A DNA stretch of 64,000 bases from NCBI GenBank assembly GCA_029532415.1, contig JAQOTA010000060.1, positions 62,001-126,000 of the forward strand, in the 5' to 3' direction. This document shows positions 9,951 through 22,165 of the stretch, piece after piece. The stretch comes from Marasmius tenuissimus. Its lineage: Eukaryota; Basidiomycota; Agaricomycetes; Agaricales; Marasmiaceae. Under the pieces are notes generated by a model. That model had not been told where the DNA came from and did not search any database. It was given only the letters and a program-made list of their open reading frames with translations. Position 1 is the stretch's first letter. Every line of letters begins with the position of its first letter. Both the position numbers and the translations under genes were made by a program.

Positions 9951-11181
9951 GCTCGGGGGTCTCTCCAAGGCAGGGTCCAGAGTGCCTCGCTGTCTGTTTG
10001 AACAAAAAGAGATGCGAGAATGGGGTTGAAGCACCGGCACCGCGAAATCGTACCTGTGATATAAGTTGTTCTTGGAGGTCCTTGGTCGACGGAACGCGGC
10101 TTTGTGCCATTACGTAAAATCGAAAAACTTGACTCTTTGATCTCTCTTGATCTCATCCCTACAACTCGACCATGGCAAGAATGAGTGCGCCGAAGACTAT
10201 TATCTACACTCAACACGAATCCATTCCGGGGGGCTTTCTCTATATACATCGCTCTCATCATAATCCGTGTCTACTACGTCCACGACCGGGGGTTCATGCA
10301 TTTCACTACCTGATCTGAGTTGATCTCTGTTCTGATACACCTATGCGGCCTCGGCTGGGCAAATAGAAAGTAGCCTTACATCGCAATCTACTTCAAAACG
10401 TGGACAATTTGAGGTGAGTCAAGGGTGAATCATTACAACGGACCTTTGTGAGCGACACTGAAATTTTTTCTACGATAGCGTTGATGGCTCTACTCCGAAC
10501 CGACTGGAAGGATTTGAGACTTGCCTACGCTCTTTTGCTACCTCCCATTGCGTCGCTTATCACTACCTCGTCCCCCTCACACACGGGACCCTCGGAACTT
10601 GTCTCCTACCGTTCGATTCTGATCTGCAGGTTGTGCATTAGGCAGAAGTGCGCTCTTAGGTTGCCAGGTCGGAAAGGGAAGCTGGAAGGCGATGTCATCG
10701 TGTTGTTGGCTGAAGGAAAGTGCAAGGCGACTTAGTGGTTGTTAGGAAGGTTTCCGGCCGTTGCATACCGAGCCCACCATCGCCTTTTATGTTAGATTGC
10801 ACTATCTTCAACTCTCCAACGCGTGAGTGGAGGCTCCAAGAAGCTGAACGAAGTTCGAAGCAGTGAATATGACAGGGGACCTATACTCTGATTACGCAGT
10901 CACAGGAGAATTTTGGCCGGAGTGTTCATTCACTTCTATAGGACGTCCAGCTTCCAATTCCACAACTATTCTTGAGATAATTGATCTTAACGAGAATACT
11001 TTTCCCACCAGTTGCGGGTCATGGATCCATGGGTGAGTGAATTCACACAACTTTTGGAGATGAGGGGAAGCCTTCAACTAAATTTAGCATCCCATGACTC
11101 CATCGATCCCACCCAGCAGCACGGAAGTCCGACGACCCACTACTATATAGCCCCGACTAGGATTCTGGGAAGGAAGCAACT
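9951..11181. other. Intergenic region upstream of the GMC oxidoreductase
   Basis: No supported gene. On the minus strand a TATA-like TATATAG near 10235 precedes short frames, including one starting MAQSRVPSTKDLQEQL at 10110 that meets a GT-rich splice-like site. It could be an orphan first exon, but no continuation is visible. On the plus strand TATATAG at 11144-11150 lies about 32 bases before the GMC start codon and is a good promoter candidate. Confidence 0.45.
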
Positions 11182-13543
11182 ATGGTCATACCTATCGTAT
11201 TCCTACTCTCGCTCATACCACCCGGTCTGTCAGCGGTTTACAACCATCCGGGCAACCTTCCTCAGCAACGCTTCGACTTTGTTATCGTGGGTGGTACGCA
11301 CGCCATGGTACCCTTGGAATGTTCCTACTCTGACCAGTTACGACATTTTCATCCGCCTAGCTGGGGCCGCGGGAGCAGTCGTTGCGAACCGACTCACCGA
11401 AGATCCCAAGGTCTCTGTCCTTCTCCTAGAGGCAGGCGGCTCGTAAGTTACTCGAATAACTTTCATCTCTCTGCGATGCTTAAAGCACTCTCTAGTAATG
11501 AGAATATTCTCGATTCCGAGGCCCCCGCTTTCGCAGGTCTGATGGCACCTGGAACGTCTTGGGACTGGAATTTCACCTGTGAGTAGTGCCTGTACGTTCG
11601 AATCAGAGTCTGACGAGAGGCCCTTTAGCAACGCCACAGGCTGCGATAAACAATCGAAGCGTAGCTGCAGCGCGTGGATTTTTGCTCGGAGGAAGTACAT
11701 CCCTGAGTGAGTGATCGAAGGAGATCGGGCTTTCATCAACCTTAGTCCTCCCTCTCTAGATTTTATGGTGTACACTCGTGGAAGCGCAGAGGACTGGGAT
11801 CGATACGCGAGCATTACCGGAGACAGAGGGTGGTCTTGGGATAGCTTGCAGCTGTATATCCGCAAGGTGCGTACCTCGGCAGCTTTCCTGCGCAATCGTC
11901 CAAATAGACATATTTGCTCTCCAGAACGAGCATTTCGTCAACCAACCCTCCACGAAACACGGCGACCCAGAGCCACAATTTAATCCGAAAGTTCATGGTT
12001 TCAACGGTATTAACGCGGTGTCTTTGGAAGGCTTTCCCAAAGATATTAATGAAAGAGTAATTCGGACGGTTCAGGAACGTTCCGCTGAGTTTCCGTTCAA
12101 TCAGGATATGAACTCTGGAAAACAACTGGGCGTTGGTGAGCTGAACACTCATCCCACCAACATCCATCGCTTACTGCGATATCTCACTGTTCAGGTTGGG
12201 TTCAGGCCACAGTCGACAAGGGCGTCAGAAGTAGCTCCGCCACATCATACTTGGGCCCACGTTTCATGAAGCGACCCAATTTACATGTGCTCTTAAATGC
12301 ACGAGTGACTCGTGTACACGGGAATCGAAGCAATCGGGGAAGAATGGCATTCAATTCTGTCGAGTTCACTCAAGATGCAGGTGGTAAGCGAATCATCCCT
12401 TTTCACCTTTTTATTCTGCTGAGGGCGCGGTGTTATAGGGACGTCCCACACCGTAACGGCTTCTAAAGAAATCATCCTTTCCGCTGGCGTCTTTATGACT
12501 CCTCATATTCTCTTGCATTCGGGCGTAGGCGACTCCGCGTCGCTGAAGGAACTGGGAATTAATGTCTTTCATCACCTACCCTCAGTCGGTCAGAATCTAA
12601 GGGAACAGCCGTCGACTCGAAACCAGTGGCTGGTCACCTCAAAAATGACACAGGAAACGTTCGCTCAAAACGCCACTTTCTTCTCCGAGCAGGTGGACAC
12701 ATGGCAAAGAACGAAAACCGGTCCCCTCGTCGATCCGCCAAACTCATTTTTGGCGTGGCTTCGCCTTCCGAGAAACTCGTCCATATTCAAACGTTTCCGC
12801 GACCCTACTCCTGGACCTCACACGGCTCACTTCGAGTTTATCATTGCTGTGAGTTCTGGGGCCGTTGTCTTTATCTCGGTTACGATTCACGAAGGTTTCT
12901 CGTTAATAGAATGGCCTTCTGTCGCGAGCAGTCCCTGCGACAGGGAATTTCTTGAGATTTGGTACCGCAGTCGTGCAGCCCATGTCCGGTGTGTATCATC
13001 CTCCCAGTCTCCTGTCTTTTCCCGGTACCAACAGTATTATTCACAAGTGGGCTCTGTGACCATAAACTCCACCAATCCCCTCGATCACCCGGTCATTAAC
13101 TATAATCTACTCACGTCCGAATACGATCTCTTCGTTCTGAGGGAGGCATTCCGACAATCGAACCGCTTCCTCTCACATCCGGTCTGGAAGGATTATCTTA
13201 TCAGTCCTCCTACTAACGCGACGACGGACGACGAAATCAACGCGTATATTCGAGCGAATGCTGGGCCCATGAACCATCCCATCGGAACTGCCGCAATGAG
13301 CGCTAAGAACGCAAAAGATGGTGTCGTTGATCCCCACTTGAAAGTCAAGGGGGTAGATGGGCTCCGGGTTGTAGATGCTTCGATATTCGTAAGTGAAAAC
13401 TGTCTTCCGTCGCTTTGGCCGTCCATTCTGATTTTTGTACTTGCTGGTAGCCCATCACGCCCACTGCTCACACACAAGCGCCGACATACATCGTTGCTGA
13501 AAGGGCAGCAGACCTCATCAAGGCCTCTTGGGGCCTCAAATGA
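11182..13543 (+). CDS. Secreted GMC oxidoreductase, aryl-alcohol oxidase-like (AA3)
   Basis: A FAD-dependent GMC enzyme; aryl-alcohol oxidase relatives oxidise alcohols and supply H2O2 during lignocellulose decay. The start is followed by a signal peptide ([18 protein letters not shown]). [19 protein letters not shown] (after a 67-base intron, 11294-11360) is the dinucleotide-binding motif, then LLLEAGGS. Later exons give [16 protein letters not shown] and [15 protein letters not shown] (GMC signature 1 region). [20 protein letters not shown] (12467-12532) is signature 2. The C-terminal domain has [10 protein letters not shown] with the catalytic His, [20 protein letters not shown] and, after the last intron, TAHTQAPTY with the second active-site His. 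About eleven exons join in phase and the gene ends in TGA at 13541. It appears intact. Substrate cannot be assigned. Confidence 0.9.
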
Positions 13544-13857
13544 TACGCGTTCGCTCGGAATCGTGTCGGTATCATAATATCTGAACTACTGTATATTGAA
13601 CTTGAAAATGCCCCAAATCGCGGTTTGCTTCCAGCGGTCCCGCTCGTCCCCCCCCCCCCACCGCCGTCAGGGCTGCTACCTTGCAAGTGGCGATAGCAAG
13701 CATCAATTAAGGATCACGGTACTGTAAGATTCGCGTACAAACAAACAATTATCGCACAAAAGAAAGAGCTAACAACCTAAAGAAAGACAGCCAGTACAGG
13801 AGGTCACTGTTCATTTATAGCACAAGTAAAGATCAGCACAAGAGATCATATCCCACT
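13544..13857. other. Convergent intergenic region
   Basis: Shared 3' flanks of the GMC gene and the leftward Bax-inhibitor gene. Contains a run of about ten C residues near 13650. No gene or clear terminator signal is identified. Confidence 0.5.
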
Positions 13858-15215
13858 TCAGTTATCCTGGGCGCTGTTAAGCAGACGAAGGATGTTAAGG
13901 ACTGCAGATCGAGTGTCAGGATCCGATCGTTGATGAATATGAAGACTTAGAGACGTACAAAGGTTGATGAAGCTAGTGCAGGCATCGTCACTCAAGGCTC
14001 AGACAGTAGAGGGTGGTGAAGACTCACTCAAGGTAGAGGCTAATAGCACCCATGATGAACTCGTCAGGTGAGAGGCGGCTGTTGATGAGATGGGTGTCGT
14101 AGATGATGTAACCGCTGAAAACCAAGCATCCGCCAATAGCAAAGATGAGGTCCACCGTGGAGCTTCGAGTGAAGAACATGGACATGAAGCCTCCCATAAC
14201 TGGCGAAAATTCAGATACGGTGAATACGATGTCTCTACGCCGGAGAGAAGTCCACGTACCAAGAGTAATGAGACCAGCGAACAGCCATGGACCTAACCCA
14301 TCAAAGTCGTACTTTTTCGAACGAGTTGTCAGCATGATTACAAATTGGTGACGATGCTGGCTCACCTTTGACTGGAAGGTGAAGAGGGTGAGACCGAGGA
14401 AGACGCCTGTGGTGATGATCCTGTATTCGATAATAAGTAACGGTACGGATCTGCAGCGGTTATCCCGGGCTCACAAAGCTTGGAGGACGATGAGATTATC
14501 GTAGAATGCGACCACAACACCAAGAGTGAAAGCTTCAAGAAGGGTAAACGTTGAAAGAAGGACGAAGTTCCAGGGATGGGTGTGACGCTGCCAGTACAAT
14601 ATTCCGAGGTTGATCAGAGTGCCGAAGAGTGGGACGTAGAAGGACCAGGTACTAGGATGACGGTGGGGAAATGGTTAGTTTCTGATGCTACTAGCAAGGC
14701 GGTCGCCACGCACTGTGCCAGAACCCAAGAAATAACTCCTGGATTACCAGAGACCAGACCTCCCACGACGCAGGTTGCAGCCTAAAGAATTTTCAGTAAG
14801 ACCAGGGCCCCAATCTCGCATGCATAACAGACAAACTATTTGGCAAACTGTATAGCACAACCAGACGAGTGAGTGTTTGGAAGGGATGGTATAGACAGAA
14901 CACCCACGTAGAATAGTGTAAACCTTGCGAATGAATGCATGTCGAATCTCGGCAGAACTCTCCGACACAGTGACCCCGTACTTTTGTAGCCAATTAGTTC
15001 CTCCGCATTGCACAACCGTTTTTAGTACCACAAACCTTGAAATCGTCTGGGAGGTCGCCGGCTTCAGGTTGATCAAAGTAGGCGCCCCCACTCGGTCGAC
15101 TTGGACTCCCTAGTAAAGGGTCCCTAGATTCGTCCCTGTACTGCTGATAGCCATTGTTCTTGTTGGGAGCACTGGTGGCTTGGTACGATGGAGGAGGGAC
15201 CGGATACTGGCTCAT
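13858..15215 (-). CDS. Bax inhibitor-1 / TMBIM (lifeguard) family membrane protein
   Basis: A multi-pass ER/Golgi/vacuolar membrane protein family that modulates cell death and calcium leak. The N-terminus is Pro/Tyr-rich (MSQYPVPPPSYQ). After splicing it reads DDFK-YGVTVSESSAEIRHAF, then IRKVYTIL. Downstream exons carry the conserved core: INLGILYWQRHTHPWNFVLL, STFTLLEAFTLGVVVAFYDN, TGVFLGLTLFTFQSK-YDFDG, FFTRSSTVDLIFAIGGCLVF and SGYIIYDTHLINSRLSPDEF. The last exons give FINL-FLNILRLL and a TGA at 13858. About nine exons. One of them seems to be only 11 bases (near 14840-14850), and it restores frame and family sequence after KVYTIL. The ATG at 15215 was preferred over 15245 because conserved sequence begins there; either is possible. 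Confidence 0.88.
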
Positions 15216-17947
15216 GGTGGATAGGGAGAAGGAGAGAGATGTCAATAATCGTCAAATGACAGTGGTGAGATATAAAGGCTTAGTCAGCTGCGGAGAGATT
15301 CATCTAGAATTAGCGCGACCGAGTCAGTGCTTCACTTCATGATCAGCTTCAGCCACAACCCTGCGGTCCGATTCAAATGGTGCGTTGCCACAAGAGACCT
15401 GAATCATTCCTTTCGAGTTGAATGAGTTGGATCGATTTTCCGCTCCATAAACCAACGCCTTGACAGAACGATCGTCACTCAATCGACGTACTGTACCATT
15501 TCGAGTAAAACAACAGTCACGGGTCACGGACCCTGTTGTTGAACCCAAATGTCACGCATTGTCACGCGTTCCAAGCCGGTCTGCCGAAAATAAATTTTCA
15601 TTGGGCCGAAAAATTTTGGCCCAAGGACCCCTCCCACCTGCCAAATCGCCGAAAATTTTCGGCATGTCCCAGGTCTCGAGGGGATCTGCCGAATTCAAAA
15701 TTTCGGTCGAACCGGTCACGCGTCCCACCCCATGCCGAATTACTCGAAATGGTACAGTAAGTGTCAGGACTCCTCCATTAAAAGAAGCTAAGAGGCTGTT
15801 GTATTCCGAACGAAGGATAAGTAACAGTGCGACTACGCGTTACGAAGACGAGGAATAACCGAGAACAGCGACTCGAGCGGAGGGATAAGCCCTACTAAGC
15901 TTTAGCCCCAGGCTCGTCCTCTACTTACAACCTTGCCACAACCTCGACGTGAAGTTGACTCCCAAAGTGACCGCTGTCACTGATCACTGAGATATAGCAC
16001 ATAGTGGTACTGTCAGGGTACAAGAGGAGACAGGGGTCAATGGGGCAAGAGAATGAACGCCACTCATGAGTATTGAGTAGAGAAAAGAACGGATATGTTT
16101 GGGGTTGGGCTGGATTTTAAACTCTACACGGCGATATGCTCTCACCATCCTGGATGAGATCGCGAGTTTCAATGCATCGCTTAGGTCCCGAAATTTTACC
16201 CGGATCAGCAGCATGTCGAAGCAAAGTGACCCCAATCGAACGAAAGCAGTGCAGGGAAGCCCGGCGTTCAAGTCGAATCAGATGGAACCTGACTTACTCC
16301 TGTTATAAGTTACAGCAACGAAGGGTTGTGAAAAAAGGCATTCTTGTTCCTCGGAAAACCAGGGTTCGGAGTACTTGGGTGACCGATATCGCTCCTTCGC
16401 GCCCTTAGCTAACGCTTAGAAGAGCAATGTTGGTCATCTTGGACGCGTATGATACGATCTGCACGATGAGTGTCGAATCACTCAGAGATGTTGGGGTTCC
16501 AGATTGCACGAGGGGGCTGACGGAGATACGTGGGGATCGCGGGTGTTTAGACCGTGATTAAGAGACCATCTTCAGTGAATCACTGCCAGAATGAGAGGGC
16601 CGCTGTGCAGCTAATGAGCGAATACGGGACCGGTGGCACCCTTAAGCCGTCGAAAAGCCGTCGAAGAGAAGTGGCGGAGACCACAGGAGCAAAGAGGTCA
16701 AAATTCTCAACATGTCCATGCTGGCGTTCTTGACTGTCTTCATCATGGTCGGCCGAATAACGAAGAATAAGTGGCCAATCAGTTACATAGATCCCCAAAG
16801 CGTGAGCAGAGACTTCGTCTTGAGTCTGAAATTCAGGATACTGTGGCAAAAAATGGTAACACAGTCTTGGATCCCCGAATCTCACCACATTATTCAAAGC
16901 CATAGTTCTTCAGCCTGAGTAAGCCGTCTTGATTGCGAAGATCCATGTGAGAGTTTTACAGAAGAAGATCACCGCTTGTTACCGTGAATGAGTAAACCAG
17001 GACGGGGTAACACAAAGGACCAGGGGAAAGAGTGAGTTGGGCGTGGTGGGCGAGGGCAGGATGAGGCCAGCCCGTTACGAATTCGGGACCGCTCCGGCCT
17101 GCGCCGCGCCGCGGAGTCTGCAGGCGGCCTTCCTAAGACTTTTTGCGTATGGGCAACGATCTAAATGTACACCACACCACCCGCGAAACAAAATGATATC
17201 AATAGCAAAACCGAATCCATTCAATCTATTGAAAAGACCCAGATACTGCAACAGCGAGGATCAAAACACAAGAAGCTGGGCCACGAAACGGGGCGAAAGG
17301 CGGTATCGGAATTTGGCCAATCAATATTACATCCGGGATCCCCATCATGAAACCATGATCTCTACAGTAAGGATGTACTCCCCTTCAGTTCAATATGCTC
17401 GATACTTACCCCACATGTGCCAGAAGTCGAGTAAAGAAGGCCGATTATCCGTAGAGTATGACAATATCCGCCGGTTTGTGGGAGGCCCCGATGTTGCCTG
17501 ATGTTCCTCGAAGATCGTTTGTACTGTCCTAAGTATTGGCACCGTTACTCCTTGGGGCGCCCACCAGGTGGACGTGAGAGCGCCGACTGATCTATACCAT
17601 GCCCGAACCCATATACGCGAATGGCCATGGAGAGCAACCTCATCAGATCTCCGCAGTTGGCGTCAAGCAGCTATTCAGTCGGTCTGATGCGGTGAGCAAA
17701 ATTTGTCGGATGGAGGAGGCAAATACCCGAGCGAGCGCGAGCGCCAACGTTTTTGAACCTGGTCGAATTAATGCAAGTTACTGTGTACAAGTGGTATTAG
17801 AAACCATCATTACCCATAGTCAATGATCAGTGATGTGATGAAGTATGAAGCATGGGGAGTGAACATAGGGAATCATAGAGAACAGATGGTGGGTGGTATG
17901 TCTGCATCGATGCCGCGATACCAAGGAAACAATACATGGAGACGTTC
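15216..17947. other. Long intergenic region
   Basis: About 2.7 kb with no supported gene. It contains a MITE (15491-15757). Frames such as 15984-16271 and 16580-16903 on the minus strand have no family resemblance, signal or splice logic. A GC-rich patch lies at about 17090-17130. The rest looks like non-coding or decayed sequence. Confidence 0.5.
15491..15757. mobile_element. MITE with 18-bp terminal inverted repeats and TA target duplication
   Basis: The left end CTGTACCATTTCGAGTAA (15491-15508) is the perfect reverse complement of TTACTCGAAATGGTACAG (15740-15757). Both ends are flanked by TA (15489-15490 and 15758-15759), the target duplication of Tc1/mariner-type elements. The interior (267 bases in all) has no transposase frame and holds several palindromic CCGAAAATTTTCGG-like motifs. 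This fits a non-autonomous element. Confidence 0.85.
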
Positions 17948-19280
17948 TCACCGCCCATTTCGATGGTATATTAGATCTTCATCATCCTCCTCATCCTCGT
18001 ATCCAACGTCGCGCAGCGTATTGTCCCATGGCGACTGGACTTTGAGCGGCGGGGGCGGAAGTTGCACGGGACGACGGTTGCTCCGAATGACAAAATCGTG
18101 AAGTATGGGGTCGACACTGGAGATAAACGGGATATTAGGAATGTGCAATACCAGCGCAGAAATACCAGTGCTCACCTATCCCAATGGTCGAAATTCACGA
18201 GGTGCGGAGCATGAGGAATGACACTGATTTCCCATGAAACACCGGCTTTGTCGAGCAACTTCCCAAAGTCCTTGACGTACTCCACGGAATGGACGATGTC
18301 GCCCTCGCCATGCACCAAGTGTACAGGGACACGAATCTTTGCAAACTCCGCGACGGTTCGAAGTTTTGAGTAGGCGAAGAACCGTACTGTTGTTTCGTTA
18401 AACTGATCAACGCCTTCTGAGCCAGGTCCCCATATCTCTCGACCTCGTGATAATATTGTGTCGAAGATGCTAAATCAGCGAAAGGGGTGTGAGGTTTGAG
18501 CGGGTGGGAAAGAGGATAGCGAACGCACGCTTCGACTAGGTTTGATGCCCGATCGCTGTATCCAAACTCCCTATCACTATTCCCAAACTGCTTTATACCG
18601 TTCAGCGAATCTCTTAACATCAAGTCGTCCCGATTCAACATTCCTTCCTTCCACAGATCGTGTATTTGATCGAATCCCTCCCGAAATGCTTCCTGCTATG
18701 TCGAAACGACTCTGTTAATAAACGGATTGTCAATAGGCAGGGTCCTTTACACACCTCGGGGAGACCGAGCGGGGAAAACTGGAATATCGAGAGGCATCGT
18801 TCTGGAAATGATATAGCGAGTTCGAATGCGATCATCGTGCCCATCGAAAGGGCCACTATATGACTGGGCGGTATCCGTGCAGCATCCTGAGTCGCAACAT
18901 GAGGCGCGTGGACCAAGCAAGACGGAGATGACGCACCATAAACTTAGCAATATCCTCCGCAGCTTCTATCGTCGAGTATGGCGACTTTACTGGTGCACCA
19001 GTCGTGAGTCCATGGCTTCGAAGGTCGACAGCGACGAGATTGAACCGCCGTAGCCGGGGATCCTTGAATTGTGCTAGGATCAGGTTAGAACAAGGATCGG
19101 CGGAAGATTATCAGTACCTCACTCACAATGGAAGGAAATTGAGCTGATATAGCCGGGATGAATGAAGAGTACGGTGGGTAGGTCCGGATTGACGGCTTTT
19201 GCAAAGGTGTCTTCTGGAGTTGAGATGTAGTAGTTGAATGTGACCCGTCCACTACGAGTGTCGACAGAAACGGATGGCAT
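17948..19280 (-). CDS. Alpha/beta-hydrolase with serine nucleophile
   Basis: Begins MPSVSVDTRSGRVTFNYYIS and LPTVLFIHPGYISSISFH. It continues after an intron with QFKDPRLRRFNLVAVDLRSH. IVALSMGTMIAFELAISFPE is the nucleophile elbow (A-L-S-M-G). HLVHGEGDIVHSVEY carries the acid, and IPHAPHLVNFDH the catalytic His. The last exon has an acidic tail (YEDEEDDEDLIY) and a TGA at 17948. Exons join in phase through six or so introns. Lack of a signal peptide suggests a cytosolic enzyme. It is divergent from a paralogue at 20829-22165 with which it shares exon layout. Substrate unknown; the family includes esterases, lipases and decarboxylation or meta-cleavage hydrolases. Confidence 0.85.
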
Positions 19281-20828
19281 GGTCAAAAAGGGGGGCGGGT
19301 CTCGACTATGAATACGCTGTCGTCTCATTTAAAGGGAGTCTTGATGGGGGAATATGAACCGGGAAGAACATCTGATCGCCTGCCAAAAATGGTCCTGTGT
19401 GGTCCTGCGTCATTCTGCATCTTGATGGAAAGAAGCCACGGTTCATTCGCGCGGATTTCAGAATTAGACACAGGGTTCAATGAGGAAGGGATAACGTCAA
19501 AGTTCTCCGTGCCAATGCCGGCGAGCCCGTGGAGACCAGGAGGTCCTGTTAAGTTGGAGCGTAAGCTCTATGCCAAAGGCACTCAAAGTCGATATATCAC
19601 AGTACCACTCACCTCTGCGAATGGGAAAGAAACCGCGGTGGGAATACTCGAGGTTGACATATTGAATGCGGCAGAATATATCAGGACCAGAACGGAGTAG
19701 AACCATGCTCGTAAAGGCTGCGTTGCTGCTATTGGTATGATAATGTAATGATGTTCATTGTTAATTCCTGGTTTCGCAAGATGAGAACCAATCGTCTTTT
19801 GGTCCAGAAGCGAGAGCACTAACCATTCCCGAGGCTAAATTCATTCCACACACAGGCGTCGAATCTCACGGCTGATAAGAAAAGAAACCAACGAGGTGTA
19901 GCTGGTACTGTATCATGAGCACTTGAGCATCCACTGCCCTCGTTAGGCGATATTAGCGAAGGAAATTGTAGTCGAGTTTTACGTGGAGACGAACCCAGAG
20001 AAGCCGCGGGTTTTTGACTGTCAGGTGAAGAGAAAAGCTTGGACAAAGTGGCTATTCCTGGCCTTCGAATGATATATAAGAAGACCTCCAGAACTGAAAA
20101 AGGTTCAGTATGTTGACTCCCGATGCCATGGGTAGGGACTCACCACCATGTCCTATTTCATCCGCTCGCCCTCGTAGAAATCCACAACGTTCAACCATCC
20201 TAGAACCTTGTATTTCGCCGTGTGAGCGGGTCTTCCAGCAAATTCACTGCCCGTTACACCCCCTGTCCGAGACTCTGACTAACTTGAGGTGTGGGTTGGA
20301 GTTTGAATGGATATCTCAATTCTACGGATTGGCAAGCGCTAGGATCCGACCGCTAGCGGTTAAAACCGAGACGCGCAATGATAGAATGTGGGGAGCTTGG
20401 GCACTGAGTACTGAATGGCCAGTTTGCTTTGACTCTTGAGGAGGTTGTCACAGTGGTCGGCAGTCCCAGTCATGGTCAAAGCTGACCCGTTACATAATCG
20501 GCTTTGCCTTGTTCACCATCCAGCACGATCCCCAGCCGAGTAGTACGAGCTCAGCAGGACGCAAGCAGGACGTGTCCGATGGATGGCAGATGAATCTGCC
20601 GCTATGCATGCGGCGATTGCTGGGATCAAGATGATTCTATGGAGGCAAGGACTTTCCCGGCGCTCTTCAATTACAATGCCAGAATTGAAACTTTTGTCAA
20701 CAGCAGGTGGTCATGGCCAAATGTACACTCCCGGGTAAGCCGGTATTGGCACAGCTGATGTGGAACGGACTCAGATTTGTCACAACGCTCACTCTTAGCT
20801 TCCTACTTATCGGCAGAAAACTAGAATA
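19281..20828. promoter_or_regulatory. Divergent region between two alpha/beta-hydrolase paralogues
   Basis: 1.55 kb between the two start codons. Several short frames (for example 19583-19819 and 19819-20046, minus) have no recognisable protein features. Promoters for both hydrolases must lie here, but no convincing TATA or operator could be picked out. Confidence 0.4.
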
Positions 20829-22165
20829 ATGTCCTTCGTCGACGTTCAAACACCATCCGGCATGCTCAAGTTCGGCTATACCATATCAACACCCAGCTGT
20901 TCAAATGCAGAAACCATTACCCCCGGCCTACCCACAATAATGTTCTTTAATCCTGTCTATTGCATACAGGCCACGTTCCACTGTGTGTTCACTCGTTTGC
21001 TCCCCACCGTCGTGTAATCTTACACATCCTTCTAGCTCAATTCTCTGATCCAAGGCTTCGGAGATTCAATCTCGTATCGGTTGGCCTGAGGGGACACATC
21101 GATTCAGAAATGACTGACCCCAGAGTTCCACCAACCTACAACGCGAAGGACGCTGCAGATGATGCCGCCCGTTTGATGGTAACCCATTTTGATATGCTTC
21201 CGAAGTTACGATAACCCCGAATGATAACTATACAGAACGCTCTGGACTTGCCTCCGTGCCATATGTATGGTATGGCGTCGGGCACAGCTATCGCCTTAGA
21301 ATTTGCCATCTCGTATCCTGAAAAGGTCCTTTCTCTTTTCCTGGTCTCTCAGCTTTGCCTCGAAGAGGTAAGTGTTTACATGCAACTTTCCGGTGTGATC
21401 AAACTGCTCATATGAGATCTCAGATTCCCGAGGTTACAGAAGGACAAATGGAAGTGTATGAACGCTGGGAAGCTGCCTTCTCCGACTCGTCGGCTGTTGA
21501 CATGACTGCAGCCCGAGAAGCTGTATTCGGTGCAATCCAGTACGCTTATTCGAATCAACCCTCGAGCCTCGCAAAGGTGTACGTATCCTACTTTCTTCCC
21601 ATTGTGTGCGGTCTGAATCCCAAGGCTGCATAGCTTGGCGGAGATCACTGTAGACGTCGCGTTCAAATCTTGGAATCGCGACAATCTCGACGTTTGTAAG
21701 ACCATGGTGGTGGATTTTGTGAGAAGACGAAAACCGCATAGCAAATCAGAGCTCTCTAGAATCAATTGTCCCGTCACGGTGGTGTATGGGACGAACGATA
21801 TCGCTTACCCTGCCGAGTACACTGAACGATTCGTCAAAAACCTGGAAGACGCCGCCCTCGATGTGACCTTGGTCAGAGTAACCGGGGCGCCTCACTTCGT
21901 CTGCGTCGATTACGGGCATATGTGAGTCTTTAGAGATCGGCGTGTCTTCGTTCGTGTCGCTCTAACCGGCCTCATCAGCATCAACCCAATAATGCACGAT
22001 TTAGTCGTCAAACTGCATTCCAAGAATGAATCCAGTAGCGTACCGCTACCGCCAATAGTAGATGGAGTCAAATCGCCGTGGGATACGATCATCAGGGAGG
22101 CTGGCTGGGGGGACAAGGAAGAGGACTTCGGCGATGGTTTAATTATCGAACACAAGGGGGTTTGA
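20829..22165 (+). CDS. Alpha/beta-hydrolase paralogue lacking the nucleophilic serine
   Basis: Follows the same plan as the leftward paralogue: FVDVQTPSGMLKFGYTIS, LPTIMFFNPVYCIQATFH, QFSDPRLRRFNLVSVGLRGH, CHMYGMASGTAIALEFAISY, then INCPVTVVYGTNDIAYPAEY with an Asp, VTGAPHFVCVDY with a His, and a tail SPWDTIIREAGWGDKEED. Aligning GMASGT with ALSMGT of the paralogue puts Ala where the nucleophilic Ser should be, and the early VDLR Asp is Gly. Frames and splice sites look intact, ending TGA at 22163-22165. It may be a non-catalytic or altered-function member. This rests on one eye-made alignment. Confidence 0.8.

Noticed and set aside
9797..10261. 154-codon minus frame crossing the end of repeat copy 2
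   Set aside because: Not open in copy 1 at the equivalent sequence; no protein features.
11012..11446. Frame reading into the first intron of the GMC gene
   Set aside because: It skips the signal peptide and FAD motif that splicing restores; it is an intron read-through.
15984..16903. Two minus-strand frames in the long intergenic region
   Set aside because: No start context, splice logic or recognisable residues.
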